This document shows positions 40,943-52,542 of a stretch of 64,000 bases of DNA, piece after piece. Numbering within the stretch: the first letter of the stretch is position 1; the number at the start of each line of letters is the position of its first letter. The stretch comes from Phoebastria nigripes (lineage: Eukaryota; Chordata; Aves; Procellariiformes; Diomedeidae). The stretch is taken from positions 571,178-635,177 of the forward strand of contig JAYKAV010001000.1 of the NCBI GenBank assembly GCA_035582835.1, read 5' to 3'. Both the position numbers and the translations under genes were made by a program. Under the pieces are notes generated by a model. The model was not told the DNA's origin, searched no databases, and was given only the letters and a program-made list of their open reading frames with translations.

Positions 40943-40979
<37 letters not shown>

Positions 40980-43030
40980 TCAGTCCAGACTTCAGTCTTC
41001 CTTGCTGCAAGCTTTAACTGGTGTTCTTGCGTGTCTTCTGGCATGAATGAGATTTTTACATTGATCTTAATACAACACGCTGCCCGTAAGCTTAGCGTAG
41101 CAATGTTGCCAACTGCCAGAGTCACAGCAGGGCTTGAGGTGAGGTGGCCCTTCTCCAGCCTTAGAACACACAGGAATATATTTTGGTCAGATTCTGACTT
41201 CTTGATGTTCTTATAAAAACTTATAAAATACTTTTGACTTTTTTTTTTTTCTTTTCCCCTTCTCATTCATTCTCCACCTCCTTCTTTCTTATTCTTTAAA
41301 TCAAAGACCTAAAGAGAAAGAACAGGTTGAGGTGCTTGAAATGGAAGGGATATGATGTTGTCTCAGAGACTGATAGCAAACGTAATGCCAGCGATGACTT
41401 CTTTCGTCCTTTTTCTTTGGAGGTGCATGCTAATTTCCTTTTAAGTGAAAACTAGCATCTTCAGTAACTATTGCATGTATGGTACTTTAGTTGCTGGTTT
41501 GTTGATAGCAGGAATGGCCAAACTTCTGTGTCTTAGGAGATTTGTTCCAAAATGTCAGTGTAGCTGAGAACGTTCTTTTCTCTTCCCTCTACAAGGAAGT
41601 TCCCTAATCATGTATCCTGTCTTTCCTTTCTTCTGCAACCCTGGATCCTTGTTTATTACCTGTGTAATCCCTATGCCTTGGGAAACAACTAGGCCATTCT
41701 AGAACTGTAGCCCAGGAAAGGCTGTGATGTCCCAGTTCCCTGCCGAACACATAGCTTTTGCTAGATGATGTCCTGTGTGCAGCATGTGATAGGCTTGAGC
41801 CTGGCAGAGTAGCACCTGCCTAACTGATCTATCTCTCTTGTTTGCTGTTGTCTGATGTGTTACGGCAATTCTGTCACGCAGTGTCACCTTTTACACAAAA
41901 CACGGGCAGGGACAGAAGAAGTGCGTGTTCAGTTTTCTTGCTGACTTAATTTACTTTGTCAGGCAAAAAGCTTCTCATAGTATGACAGTCTACTCACATA
42001 ATTATCCCTTTCTAGAACTTGATGCGTCATTCTAGGTTTGATGTAGTTGACATACAGATGATCTGATGAGCCTAAAGCAGTGTGGAGACAGGGCTAGTTC
42101 CTGGTATGCAAAAAACCTGCAAGCTATTCTGTTTCTTTGACCTGCCTAGAGTAGGTATCTAATTTACTAATCTTCTTAAACTACTTTTAAGTCTACAGAT
42201 GCTTGTAGTTGCACCTTTCTCCCTCAACTTGAAGTTTGTTTGGGTTTTTTGGGGTTTTTTTTTTTTTTTTTTGGTCTTCTAAATTGCAATAGTCAGTCTC
42301 AAATGTTCATTGCATGGTGTTGGGTAGAAATAGTTACCATTCAAGCATTTAACTGTGATAAATGCTCGGAAGGGAAGGACCATCCTTGGAAAGCATTAAG
42401 AAACTCCACGGTATAGCAAAGGTATCAGTTGCTACTTTGCTATGTTAATTTGCGTTCAGAAGCTTTCACTGGGGCGGAGTACTCCTGCAGTATGCCCAGC
42501 ATCACAAGGTAGTATGCTACAGTTACAACGTCAGGTTAATGACAGAAATGTTTTGATTTGGATTGACGCTTCTTTCTGTAGAAGCGAGAAATTTGGCAAA
42601 TAGCAGTGCAGTGGTGCTGGGCCATGGCCTTCAAGCAAAAGGCACTATTCAAAGAGTCTCTTTTAATCTTTATGGTATGATGGGGTAGCAGTACATGAAC
42701 TAAGTCATTAAAACTCTCCTGTAATGTCAGGGTAGTTCTACAGATGCCACACACATTCGCAGAAATTAAACCAATAGCCATTTTACTGTTCCTCTTTGAG
42801 GAGAGGAAATGATGCTAGCCTCTTTCATGCTTGTATTTGCCAAAGGTAAAATGGATAGGGAGGGACTTAAGAGCGTTTGGGGTATGTAATAATTCTGACT
42901 TTAACTTTCTTCTACCTAGAAGAAGCCAGAAGATCAGCACTGCAAAAGCATGCATGTTTCTGGCCTGTCATGGGTAAAGCCTGGCTCAGTTCAGCCCTTC
43001 AGTAAAGAAGAGAAGACGATGCCTACTTAG
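34011..43030 (+). CDS. AKTIP: AKTIP (FTS), AKT-interacting protein, complete coding region in nine exons
   Basis: Joining 34011-34052, 35385-35590, 37013-37077, 37167-37267, 38584-38672, 38744-38842, 39064-39171, 39836-39896 and 42920-43030 gives one open frame of 293 codons plus stop. All internal junctions are GT-AG and phases agree throughout. The product begins [14 protein letters not shown] and matches AKTIP, which is 292 residues in human. A short Ser/Pro/Lys-rich N-terminus (about residues 1-70) precedes an E2 ubiquitin-conjugating-like (UEV) fold from about residue 74 to 220, then a C-terminal tail. The E2 HPN tripeptide is replaced by HPL at 148-150, and no cysteine follows where the catalytic one should lie (GELDV, 156-160). 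From the family: AKTIP binds AKT1, and it joins HOOK1/2/3 and FHIP proteins in the FHF complex that links vesicles to dynein. It also associates with telomeres and replication factors. The start is the conserved ATG at 34011 in exon 2. Its tail-to-tail neighbour is RBL2. Confidence 0.98.
35385..35590 (+). CDS. AKTIP: AKTIP coding exon 3
   Basis: This 206-base exon encodes the disordered Ser/Pro/Lys-rich region ([17 protein letters not shown]) and the first strand of the UEV fold ([13 protein letters not shown]). The acceptor is ttaacag at 35384 and the donor gtaggt at 35591. The last codon (TT|T, Phe) is split with exon 4. Confidence 0.96.
37013..37077 (+). CDS. AKTIP: AKTIP coding exon 4
   Basis: This 65-base exon encodes [20 protein letters not shown], in the N-terminal UEV region. 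The acceptor is attgcag at 37012 and the donor gtaagt at 37078. The final Met codon (A|TG) is split with exon 5. Confidence 0.97.
37167..37267 (+). CDS. AKTIP: AKTIP coding exon 5
   Basis: This 101-base exon encodes [19 protein letters not shown] and then [14 protein letters not shown], the central beta-sheet of the UEV fold. The acceptor is cttgcag and the donor gtaagt at 37268. It ends in phase 0. Confidence 0.97.
38584..38672 (+). CDS. AKTIP: AKTIP coding exon 6 (pseudo-active site)
   Basis: This 89-base exon encodes [20 protein letters not shown] and then [12 protein letters not shown] replaces the E2 HPN motif, and the position of the catalytic Cys is not a cysteine. This is the defining feature of a UEV protein with no conjugating activity. 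Confidence 0.97.
38744..38842 (+). CDS. AKTIP: AKTIP coding exon 7
   Basis: This 99-base exon encodes [20 protein letters not shown] and then [12 protein letters not shown]. The intron before it is only 71 bases (38673-38743). The Leu codon at the end (CT|G) is split with exon 8. Confidence 0.97.
39064..39171 (+). CDS. AKTIP: AKTIP coding exon 8
   Basis: This 108-base exon encodes [20 protein letters not shown] and then [15 protein letters not shown], the C-terminal helices of the UEV fold. The acceptor is cttgcag and the donor gtaagt at 39172. Confidence 0.97.
39836..39896 (+). CDS. AKTIP: AKTIP coding exon 9
   Basis: This 61-base exon encodes [20 protein letters not shown]. The acceptor is ctccatag at 39835 and the donor gtatgt at 39897. 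A 3.0 kb intron rich in homopolymers follows. Confidence 0.97.
40531..40590 (+). repeat. G/T-only tract in AKTIP intron 9
   Basis: Sixty bases of G and T with TTTG repeats end GTTTTTTTAAATTA. It is one of a recurring family in this window. Confidence 0.85.
40804..40853. repeat. A17-T20 inverted repeat in AKTIP intron 9
   Basis: AATTTA17 is followed by TTACC and then T20AAATT, so the two halves are complementary. A hairpin with a loop of about five bases can form in DNA or RNA. A separate T35 run lies at 40944-40978. Confidence 0.85.
40944..40978. repeat. T35 homopolymer in AKTIP intron 9
   Basis: An uninterrupted T run preceded by AATTGC. In the AKTIP transcript it would be a U35 tract. Confidence 0.95.
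42920..43030 (+). CDS. AKTIP: AKTIP last coding exon (exon 10)
   Basis: 36 codons plus TAG at 43028-43030 encode the conserved tail that includes [20 protein letters not shown]. It ends MPT, where human AKTIP ends VAT. The tail lies outside the UEV fold. Confidence 0.96.
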
Positions 43031-43760
43031 CTCTTCTGGACTGTGGTGCACAAAACACTTTCTGTGGGTGGAGGGAATGTAATGGAGGGAGAAACAGCAA
43101 AGCAGCAGTTTCCTTCTTGACTACGGATTAGTACAAACTGAATGGTAGCAGTGACTCCAGTAAACCTGTTCAATGGATTACTGACTCTTAACGTTTTACA
43201 TATGCATTAGGTTTTAAAGGCTTGCCTGGAGTTTGGAAGTCTCTCTTGAACACTGCAGTACTTCTACCTGAAGACTGTCTAGGGTGGGTAATTCCTCAGG
43301 GCTCTGAAATGCCTGGAGGTTTTGGGTTGGTTTTTAAGCTTTTATTTTTTCCCTCCAGGAATAGCAATTTTTTAAAAAAATCTTAAATTACTGGCAGAAA
43401 TATTAGCATTGGAAATATGATGCCAGAGGTAAGCTGTGTTCATGTAAACTAATATAGCAGAGTTAAACACTATATTTAATGGTTTTAAATACTTTGGTTT
43501 CTATTGTAAATATATTAGGGTTTGAAATTGTAAATAGAAGGTTCATTGACTCCATTTAGCACTTTCCAGAGGTAAAGCTGGGGATGATGTATGATGTATT
43601 ATTGATTTGTAAATGGATATTGTCACTAAAGCGCACATTAGTCTGACAGGGTGAAAGCAGAATGTGAGCCTTGTTAGACTTTTATTACATAAACACTAAA
43701 ATCAAAGCTTTTAATGGTGGTCTCTTGAGCTAATAAAATCTTAGAGGATTTTAGATTCTC
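43031..43760 (+). other. AKTIP: AKTIP 3'UTR
   Basis: Sequence downstream of the stop runs to the first AATAAA at 43732-43737. It is AT-rich from about 43,330. A longer form could use a second signal near 43,822. The true end needs transcript data. Confidence 0.65.
43732..43737 (+). terminator. AKTIP: Candidate AKTIP polyadenylation signal AATAAA
   Basis: A canonical hexamer lies 702 bases after the stop codon. A second AATAAA at 43822-43827 is an alternative. Cleavage would follow 10-30 bases downstream. Confidence 0.6.
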
Positions 43761-44973
43761 TAGGTGTCTAGGGGATTACTTAGGGTAGCTTGACTAATGT
43801 GTGTTAATAGTGACATCTTAAAATAAAAAGAAACCGTGATCTAGCTTTTGTCCCTCTGTTTGTCTGTATTGTAGACATTTAGCAAAGACTGGAACTGGAA
43901 TGGAAGCACCTGGCTACATATGTACTTGCCCGCATATGTACTCAGGATGTTAATGGGATAACAGGATGCACGGAAGAGACTGGTTAAATACAGTTTTGTT
44001 CCACATACAGGAAGACCTTTCTAAAGCACGTGTGAGCTCAGGACAGGATCTTTTACTTTTCACAAGAGTCTTCCTAGTGTCATAGCCCAGCATAATGCCT
44101 TACTCTTGCCTAACATGATTTTCCTATCAAAACCTGTAATGTTAACCCTTTACAGCTGGGCTGCTTTCTCTTTGGCGCCTCATACCTGTACTGATGGCAT
44201 TAATGCAAACCCTACTGTCTAGTAACAAGTAGTAGTGACTTCATATATAAACGTGATGTGGTGTTTGGGGAGGGTGAGGAGTGGTGTGGTGTGTGTGTAG
44301 GTTTTTGTGGGGTTTTTTTGTCTTTTGTTTTTATCTGACAAGCTAAATCCACTTGTCATATAACAACTTTTCCCTGTTCCCTTTGAGAACAACTTCTTAG
44401 CTCTTAAGGAGATAGACAAAGACTTCACAAGTAATAGCTATCATATACCAAATGATTAATTTAATGTATTGTTAAGGACGACTTGAGTGGTTTCTATGCA
44501 GCACTTAACATTGTATAAATTAAGTACTTACTCTGTTTTAGGTAATGTTGAAATCTTAATGCGTGATGTTGCTTTAAACCTTTTAAAGCTTCTGCCTTTG
44601 GGATGCAGCGGTTTCCTGGGGCTGCCTGGAGTGTCTCTAGTACTGCTGGAATTCCTCTTGAGACAGAAGAATGCAGAGGGTATGCGGAGAGCCAGGATCC
44701 TCTTTAAGGCAGAGAAGGAAGTGCATCCAAAGGTGCATTTCTTGGGGTTACTCTTTCCTCTTTAACTCCCCTCATCTTATAAAGGTCTGTTACAGGACTT
44801 AGGTTCTTGACTAAATGCTAAAATGTTCTTTCTAAACCTTAATATATCCATATATACTCAGTGTAATAAGAGAAATATAATTTAGAGTAGCTCCTTTCTA
44901 AACAAATTCGAGGTTAAAGTAAGAGGAATTCTAAGCATAAGTTACCAAGTGGGTGCTTCTGAACAAGGTATTT

Positions 44974-45262
44974 AGAATCATAGAATAGTTTGGGTTGGAA
45001 GGGACCTTTAAAGGCCATCTAGTCCAACCCCCCTGCCATGGGCAGGGACATCTTCAACTAGATCAGGTTGCTCAGAGCCCCGTCCAACCTGGCCTTGAAT
45101 GTTTCCAGGGATGGGGCATCCACCGCCTCTCTGGGCAACCTGGGCAGTGTTTCACCACCCTCAGCGTAAAAAATTTCTTCCTTGTATCTAGTCTCAATCT
45201 CCCCTCTTGTAGTTTAAAACCATTCCCCCTTGTCCTGTCGCAACAGGCCCTGCTAAGAAGTT
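44974..45262 (-). mobile_element. CR1 LINE 3' fragment, antisense
   Basis: This is the classic avian CR1 3' end read in reverse: AATCATAGAATAGTTTGGG and TTGGAAGGGACCTTTAAAGG, then the conserved GTCCAACCCCCCTGCCATGG block. It is nearly 290 bases, 5'-truncated and little diverged, so a relatively young copy. It lies between AKTIP and RBL2. Confidence 0.95.
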
Positions 45263-48200
45263 TGCCGCCATGTGCATTTGCAACTGAACTATTGCCTTCA
45301 GCTTTCTGAAAGCTCTTGCTAACTCTGTATATGTGAGGTATGGGTCTATGTAAACTGCAGGCTCTGGTCATGTGAATTAGTACAGCGGACTTAACACATT
45401 TAATGGCTTTAAATGCACTGTTTTTTTTATTGTAAGCTATATTGAAAGTGGTGGTTGAGTGCAGATCTTCCAAAGGGACATTTTTGCCAAGGTGAGTCAA
45501 TCACTGCGTGAGATGTCTGTGACTTGGTATGATTTTGTAGGGCAATTAACTCTGAGTAAACTTAGTTTCTACTATCTTCAACACAAATCTGTCTCCTGTA
45601 GCTCAGAGCTCAATCCAACTTTGTTAGGAGGCTGAGAAGAAGATGTGTTAAGGCGGTGGTATTTAAAAATGGATAGGGAAAACTAGAGCAAATCTGCAGT
45701 CTTTAGATGTTCTCTGAAGGTTGCTGCTGATATGCTTTCAGACAATTGCAAAGTCATTACTAGAATAATTCTGTGTATTTCCACTTACATCACTATTGCC
45801 ATGTCATCCCCAGAGAAACTCATCACAAACAATCTAGTACTTTGCTATATCAGTAACTAACGGCAACAGACTTGGTGTAGGATGTTTTCTGTGTGAGTCT
45901 TGAAACAGTGGCTACTGTTAGGAGAAGCACTACATCTGTTTCTACAGTAACACTAGAAACCAGCACCAGCAAGACAAGCAACATTTAGTTTGGCGTTTCT
46001 TGCTAGTAGTGGTGGCTTGTTGGAGCAAAATGTTCAACTCCAAACCTCGAAATAAACCTATGCCAATAATGGATTTGAGATTTTTGTGGTGGTTTCTCTC
46101 TTCTCCNATTCCTACCCCTTGGGAAGGAAGGAGTGGGAGAAGGCTTAGGACTTGCAAGAAGTTTGCTCTTACTCTTAAGTATTTTTTTTGAAAAAACATG
46201 TGACATAAATAAACTGTTGAGTCCTGTCTTCAGATGAAAAACCTTGAGGAGAGTGCAAAATTCTGAGTTGGCACTTTGGTTTGTGTACTCTTCCCTATAG
46301 TAGGAACATTCTACCTCTTTATTTAAAGATGGTTTTTCTAACATTGTTTTTTGCATTCTTTATCTTGCATGCTAAAATTAGTTATTTTGTGGGAACAGGA
46401 CTTGGATGGCAGATAGCTGTAACCCTTTTATAATTTTTTCCATGTGTCAGTATAGAAAAGAAGCAAAAACCTGTGGATCTTGGAAGATGGCAAGCCATTC
46501 TCTCTGCTGTTCCTGTTGTCAGCTCTGTGGTGACATGTGCAGAAAGACTTCCTGTCCTTCCCTCTCCTCCTTACCACCATGGGAAAGCAAAAGGAAGCAG
46601 AAACCTTCTGGAGCGGTTGCTTAGTGCCACAGCTGTTTCTTGACAAGCTAGTGAGTAACGCTGCCAGAGAGTGCGAGAGTGTGTGTGTGTACGTGTGCGC
46701 ATGTGGTTTTCCTCCTGTGTGAGCAAAGGAACAAATAACTGGGCACATAGCACTTCTCTGCTCCAGTCCTCCTGATTCGGTGATCTTTAGGAAACTACTG
46801 CCAGTGTAAAATAGGGGTTTGAAACTTAATTTTTCAGTCTTTCAAAGCAAAGAATGTCATTCTTGCCCTGTATTGCCAGCCACGGAAGCTGTCTGGCCCA
46901 CCTCCATCGGTGAGAGGGAAATCCTGTGGGCCCGGAGGCTGTGAGTGCCCACTCTCGGGTGCAGCGTGTTGCCCGAGGTGCTCGTTAAGCGTGTGCTGGC
47001 AGCACCTCTGGCATCTCCTCGGCCAGTGTGGCTGTGTGCAGCTCTGTGGGCCCCACGCAGCTCTGCAGTGAGCTCCTGGCTTCATCTCCCAGCATGGATG
47101 TGGTTGCTTCTCCCTGGGATCTTNGCTGAAGAGATTGAAGACCATGTCCACCCCTCATGGAAAAGGGTGAGTGATCTCGCTGCTGATCTGCTCCTTTGAG
47201 AGGGAGGGAGGGAGAGCGGGAGGCAGTAGCGGGGGAACCGGTGTCTCGCTCAGCCTGCCGCCTCTTGTACCAGAAAAAAAGCTCGTAGGTAGGGCAGGAC
47301 AGGGCTGTAACAGTGGCTGTAGCGTGGGACTTCAGTTGTATTTCAGAAGTACTTGAGGCAGAAAACTTGGTAGAAGCAAAGGCTGCTGAACTGCTATATT
47401 GTAGAAGCAAAGGCCTTGAGTGCTTGTGCACGTAGGCTGGGGTTGAAGAAGGGAACAGTCTGAAGACCTTTTGCTCTCAAGAGCGTGCTTAGGTTGTTGG
47501 GCACGTTTTGCTTGTTTTCATGCATGCAGTTTTGCAGACCTGAAGGCAGTGCACATGGGGAACGGCCTTGCTCTGCACAGCTTGGGCAGGAGTTCAGCTG
47601 TCCTCTCACTCTGGTTTAGATCCCACCAATGCTTTTAGATATCCTTCTTAATGTCTCTTATTTAATGCTGTGCCTTGCAATTTGTATTGTTAGGAAGGGT
47701 ATGTGCAGGAAGTAGCTCACATCCAGCTTGCACCTTCCCCAGCACTTTTATGCCCATGGAAAGGGGTGGATATGTGGCACAACATGTAGAGGAGTGGCCA
47801 CAGCTGATGTCTCATGCTTAAATCAAACTCTTTCTGGGAGTGAGGGGTGGCTGACAACTGCTTGACAACTAGCTTAATATTTGGAAAATGTTTCTTTTGT
47901 TGCTCTCGTACCTTTTTCTTGCTTCTTGTGCAGCTGATTTGCTACTTAAAAAAAAAAAAAAAATTCCTTCATAGTGTTTCTGGTTTTTGTTATTTGCATT
48001 CTAGGGAACAGATGTCTGATAATCCTAAATACGCGTTTGTTCAATTTCACTCCATCCTCCATGTCACGTGCCCCTGGTCGTCAACCGTTCTAGCAAATAC
48101 ATGGTTTTCAGTCAAGCATGACCCTGCTATTGAGCAGCTTGCTTTCAGTAGTTCTTTTCTGCTAGGGAAGTCTCTGGAATGGGGTTCAGCATAGTTGAAG

Positions 48201-49352
48201 TGGGCTTTAACACGGTGTTGGACTTGTAAAAACTCGTGAGAGAGCCAGCCAGCTTCCTTGTCAGCTGGTACAAAGGAAAAAGAGGTGGCTCCGTGTCACT
48301 CCCCTTGGTCAGCTTTCTCTTCTGTGTGGCATTAATGTCCCTGTTAGCCTGTGTATTTCGGAGATCTGACAGATGATGAGGAATTGCAAGTGCCTTGGAA
48401 TTGTCACACGCCTGTTGGGAGTTTGCAGTAGAAGACAGAAAGGGAGGAACTGATCTGAAAGCTGAGCCTGTATTGCCTGGAAAGTGGTGATGTGGTTTTT
48501 TCAAGGAAAGCACGTGGGAAAAGTTTTTGAGGGCTAGTGCNCTGGCCTGGAGTGTAGCTACTAAAATGCTGTGAACATTAATTCTGTTGCTGCTGTTATT
48601 TCTCATACACTTTTCTTGGGAAGGCTGAAATTGAAATTTAAATGCTTCAGATTTAGCATTAGAGAAGTTCAGTTAAAGGACTCTTGTGTGAAGCAGAAAA
48701 TGGACCTAGCATTCTGACTGAGTGCAATGTACCAGCTGGGCGGGGAGACAGAAATAGGGTGTTAAACTGGAACGTGATAGTTGCTCTTTATTTTTATGAT
48801 TATTCAGAAACCTTTGTAATAAATCACTGACTTGCAAATTTCCTAAGCCGCTTAGGTGACGGGCTTGCGTAGAAGTTTAATCCCTTCTAATTTTGGGATG
48901 CTCTTTCATCTCAGCTGCAGCAGGGCAGACACAGGACTTAATTCCTCCCGCTGTACAAAGCAGAAGAGCGACCGTATCCGAACACTTACTGATGGTGCTG
49001 GGGGGGAGTTAAATATGGAGCAAATCCTGGTCATTGTTACCTAACATCAGCTTGGAGATGTGGCTGCCGCTGTTCTGTTTGTCCGATTGTTGCTGGGGTT
49101 TAGGAAAACACCACAGTTAAAGATCAGTAAAAACAATGACAAGGGAGGATGATAGAGTGATGTAATAAAAGTCATGGTTATTTGAGTAAGTTTTGTTTAT
49201 CTTTGAGCTGTTACGGCCCTCTGTAGGGCTGGTGAGTAGGTTGGATGGCTCTAAGCTAAATGCATGCTAATAGTTTGCTGAAAAGAAAATAATGTTATTT
49301 GTTTAAAGAATGCTGAATTTTGTTTAGCTTAGAATGAATAGTCTGAATCATC

Positions 49353-49380
<28 letters not shown>
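49353..49380. repeat. T28 homopolymer
   Basis: A run of T between AKTIP and RBL2, followed by AGATTGAG. Confidence 0.95.
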
Positions 49381-49383
<3 letters not shown>

Positions 49384-49692
49384 TTGAGAAAGGGGAGAGA
49401 ACACTAACTATGTGTTGTGTAATCAGATGTGTGTATTAGAAGAAGCTGTTGCAGGAGCAAGGTGGGAGAATGAGTACTGAAATGATACCATTGAAAACAA
49501 ATCCTTTCTCCTGAATTTAGCTGTCATCTTTCCTAGTACAGGTGTAACATTTAATGAAAAACTAAATTTAAGTCCCTGCCAATACTTTGATAAAGTGGCA
49601 TTTTTGAATATCATCTTTGCAATTCTGAATTCTGTAAAGAATATTTCAGGAAGAGAAATACCAGTTATGCCATAGCAGTCTTAAACAGTTAA

Positions 49693-49748
49693 GTTTGCAG
49701 TTGGACTAGATGATCGTTGTAGGTCCCTTCCAACCGAACTATTCTGCT
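49693..49748 (+). mobile_element. Short CR1 3' end
   Basis: About 55 bases match the CR1 terminal block (TTGGACTAGATGATCGTTGT and then AGGTCCCTTCCAACCGAACT). It is heavily 5'-truncated and sits just before a long T run. Confidence 0.8.
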
Positions 49749-49840
49749 CTGAGTCTTGAAACAAACGTTTGGAAACTACTGGAGAGTTGTGTTTTTGGTT
49801 TGTTTGGTTTTGTTAAATCATGTTTACATACTAGATTGAT

Positions 49841-49886
49841 TTTTTTTTTTTTTTTTTTTTTTNTTTTTTTTTTTTTTTTTTTTTTT
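49841..49886. repeat. T run of about 46 with one N
   Basis: The longest T run in the window, with an ambiguous base at 49863. It lies about 90 bases after a short CR1 end. Confidence 0.95.
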
Positions 49887-50793
49887 CTTCCTTTGGAACG
49901 CCTCTGTTGAAGTAGCTTTTTTAGCATTTGTTTCAAAGCATAAACTACAAATTGTACATCTGTTATTATTTACAACTGAGGGTTACTAAACGACTTGGTT
50001 TCAGAAAGGGATAAAACCAAGAGAAGCAGATGAAACTTAGTGCTAGGGCCATGAGGTAAAAATGCAGGGGAAAACCAGTACGTACTTAGCTGTAAAAATA
50101 CAGTACCTGGCTGCCAGTGGCCAAAACAGTTCTGAACGACTTTTAATTAAGAATTCTTGGAAATTTCCCTTATTTAGTTCAAACATGAGTACATAGGTAG
50201 TATGTATGAAGATAATTATGCTTTCATTGGGTTAAAATGTGAGATCTTGTATTAAAGCTCCTGCGAGGAAGATATACCAGCTTGCTTTTGTTCTAGGGTC
50301 TGCTTCCGCTGTGTAGCCTGGACAGCCGCCCTCCTCCTCTTCCTCCTCTGCGAAGAGGAGCAGCACCATGAGCCCGTGGCTGCGCTCGCAGAGACTCCCC
50401 AGTAAAGGCAGTCCTTGGCACCATCCTGCTGTGGGCTCCCATGTGCCAAGTTCTGGCAGAGCAACAGGAGGAAATGCGTTTAGAACAAACACGATGACTA
50501 AACTGGGGCAAGAGTAAATCCTTTTCCTTGTTGTGTGACTAATAAGTGCGGGGTGTTTTTTTTGTTGTTCTGTTTGTTTTTTTTAAGCCATTAATAATTG
50601 CAATGTTTGACTGAAGTTCTTGCACTCTCAAGGGTATCACGTGCCTTGCAGACCCCAGCTCTATGATCATTTTGATATTTTCTTTTTGCACGAACCGGTC
50701 AAACCTCGTGTTTGAGAGCTACAGACTGTTTTTAGCTTTGCGCATACGGTGCTTTTTTCATACAAGAACATAAAATTGTGAGTTTATAAATTC

Positions 50794-50799
50794 TTTATT
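50794..50799 (-). terminator. RBL2: RBL2 polyadenylation signal AATAAA
   Basis: TTTATT on the plus strand reads AATAAA on the RBL2 strand, with T/G-rich sequence just beyond it. Cleavage is expected near 50,775. Confidence 0.75.
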
Positions 50800-51664
50800 G
50801 AAAAATACACTTACAATATTTTCATACAAAGTAATGTAAATGGTACAGAGTAACAAGAATTGTCTGACAATTTCATAAATATTTTTTACAGAACCATCTA
50901 CACAATTTCTCAACTTCAGCCTTTTTGTTATGCAGGTAAGAATGAAAGATGCTTTTATTTTACTTTAATTGAATTTACAGTGGAATTAAGTCCTAAATTT
51001 TCCCGTTATTCAGTGGAGCAGGAATGACTGAAAACACAGAGCTTTTAACTTTTGCTTCCTTATAAAAACTTCTAGAATCCGCATGTGCGACGTTACATGA
51101 ACACAACACTGTCCCCAGTTATGTCACGGCAAAGGAGTAAACCGGTATACTGTCCCGGTTGTTAGTGTGTTTAATGCTTTCCTAATAAGCCTGGTATTTT
51201 GAAACTATTTTAAGTGAAAACAACTAGTAAGCCTAACATATGCACCGTTTCCTTATCCTGTTAGTAGGGGAGAGACTTCGCCCAGGCAGCCTGATTTAGT
51301 CCGTTTAAAAAAAAAAAAAAAAAAAAACAAAACCCCCCCCCAAGCCCTGTCCTTTAAAAACAAACAAAAAAAGCTAAGTCTATGTTTTAAGAGATGGGCA
51401 GCACCGTCCTGCTGCGTAGGTGAGGTGGCCAGTTCCTGACTCTCAAGAAAAGCGATCTGAAGAAACATTACAAGCATATAAAATTCNTTGAAAAAAGCAA
51501 ACATCCCTAGCTTCCTGCATTCATTACTGCGTATGCATCAAGTTAATGCCACTTGCTGAAGGGGGAGCTATGGGATGTCAATTTGAAAATAAATACAAAG
51601 GTCAAATTGCTTCAATACAGAAAGACATCCGAAGTCAGCCTTTGAAAAAAATATTCACATTTAG

Positions 51665-51737
51665 AAAGTGCCATTGCAAATATACAGCAAAACTAATCTG
51701 CATTAAAAATGAAGCTTCACAGCCCTATCAAAAGTGC
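51665..51737 (-). promoter_or_regulatory. RBL2: Two miR-17-family seed matches in the RBL2 3'UTR
   Basis: AAAGTGC at 51665-51671 and 51731-51737 on the plus strand reads GCACTTT in the RBL2 transcript, a 7-base match to the seed shared by miR-17/20/93/106. RBL2 is a known target of AAGUGC-seed microRNAs in mammals. The 66-base spacing is slightly wider than the range usual for cooperative sites. Confidence 0.55.
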
Positions 51738-52542
51738 CACCTTTTGAACATGAGTTCACTTTAAAACATTGCACAGCTAAAAACAAGGCATAAACAAATT
51801 TATCTACCTTTATACAACAAGGTGCCCAAACATTAAAGCAAAACAACGTGATGGTTTTCAGGGGCACACGAAACATCCTGAATATGGAAAGGATCCATTC
51901 AGACAGCTTCCTTTAGCGTTAAAAAGATTATTCCCATCTTCCCTTTCCAAGCAGAACTGGACTTTGCTAGAATATTACTGGTAAGTCATTATTTTGGAGG
52001 TCGTTATTGTAAAAACCAAGACACCGTTAAATGTGGTTATCTTGGTGCAGCGCTCCCATGTCTGATGCATATATAACTTTCTAGTCCCAAGATGAAAATG
52101 GTAAAGCACTGATAAAAACAGCGTGAGTGGACTGGTTAGAGCAGACGGATTTAAATACCTGTTGCAAGGTAGAAAGCTGCGTTAGGGATGCGTTCTCCAA
52201 GCACCAAAAAGCTCTTCAGCTGCTTTCCAAAGCCAGAGCCTGGAGATGGATCGCTTGCCGTGTGATTAGCTTAACCACGGGGTGAGGCTGGGTCGCAGGG
52301 TTTGAAGCGTATCCTCGCTGTCCCGGGCGTTGCGGGAGACTCTCCTCCTGCCCCTTCCTGCCAAGTACAAGGGCTCAGCGCAGTCGGGCAGGAGAGGGGT
52401 CACCACCAGGGCAGCCAGGTGGGGAGAGGACAGCCTGGCCGAAGACACTTGCAAAGGCCCGGCACATCCATGTGATGCGTGGAGCAGCCCGGCCCGGTGG
52501 AGGAGCAGAGAGGGAATACCTGTGCTGGAACACTGCACTCAC

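Larger units (their letters stand above)
43828..50774. other. Intergenic DNA between the converging AKTIP and RBL2 genes
   Basis: No recognisable gene. It holds two CR1 fragments, long T runs, a short GT repeat near 46680 and a GC-raised patch (46850-47230) in which open frames on both strands show no known protein. Both flanking genes end here. Confidence 0.65.
50775..52542 (-). other. RBL2: RBL2 3'UTR
   Basis: About 1.77 kb lies between the stop and the polyadenylation signal at 50794-50799. The first 280 bases (52266-52542) are distinctly GC-rich and the rest AT-rich. It contains an A21 run with adjoining C run near 51307-51341, which reads as G then T in the transcript, and two miR-17-family seed matches at 51665-51671 and 51731-51737. 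Confidence 0.8.

Noticed and set aside
40788..41266. Open frames of 142 and 126 codons with Lys or Phe runs
   Set aside because: They are produced by reading through poly(A)/poly(T) tracts in an AKTIP intron.
44995..45500. Open frames of 104 and 142 codons on opposite strands
   Set aside because: They are translated CR1 repeat and flank, 5'-truncated. They cover only the CR1 3' end and not its reverse transcriptase.
45942..47431. Cluster of 60-148 codon frames between AKTIP and RBL2
   Set aside because: They overlap on both strands, lack known domains, and several contain ambiguous bases. This fits the locally higher GC content.
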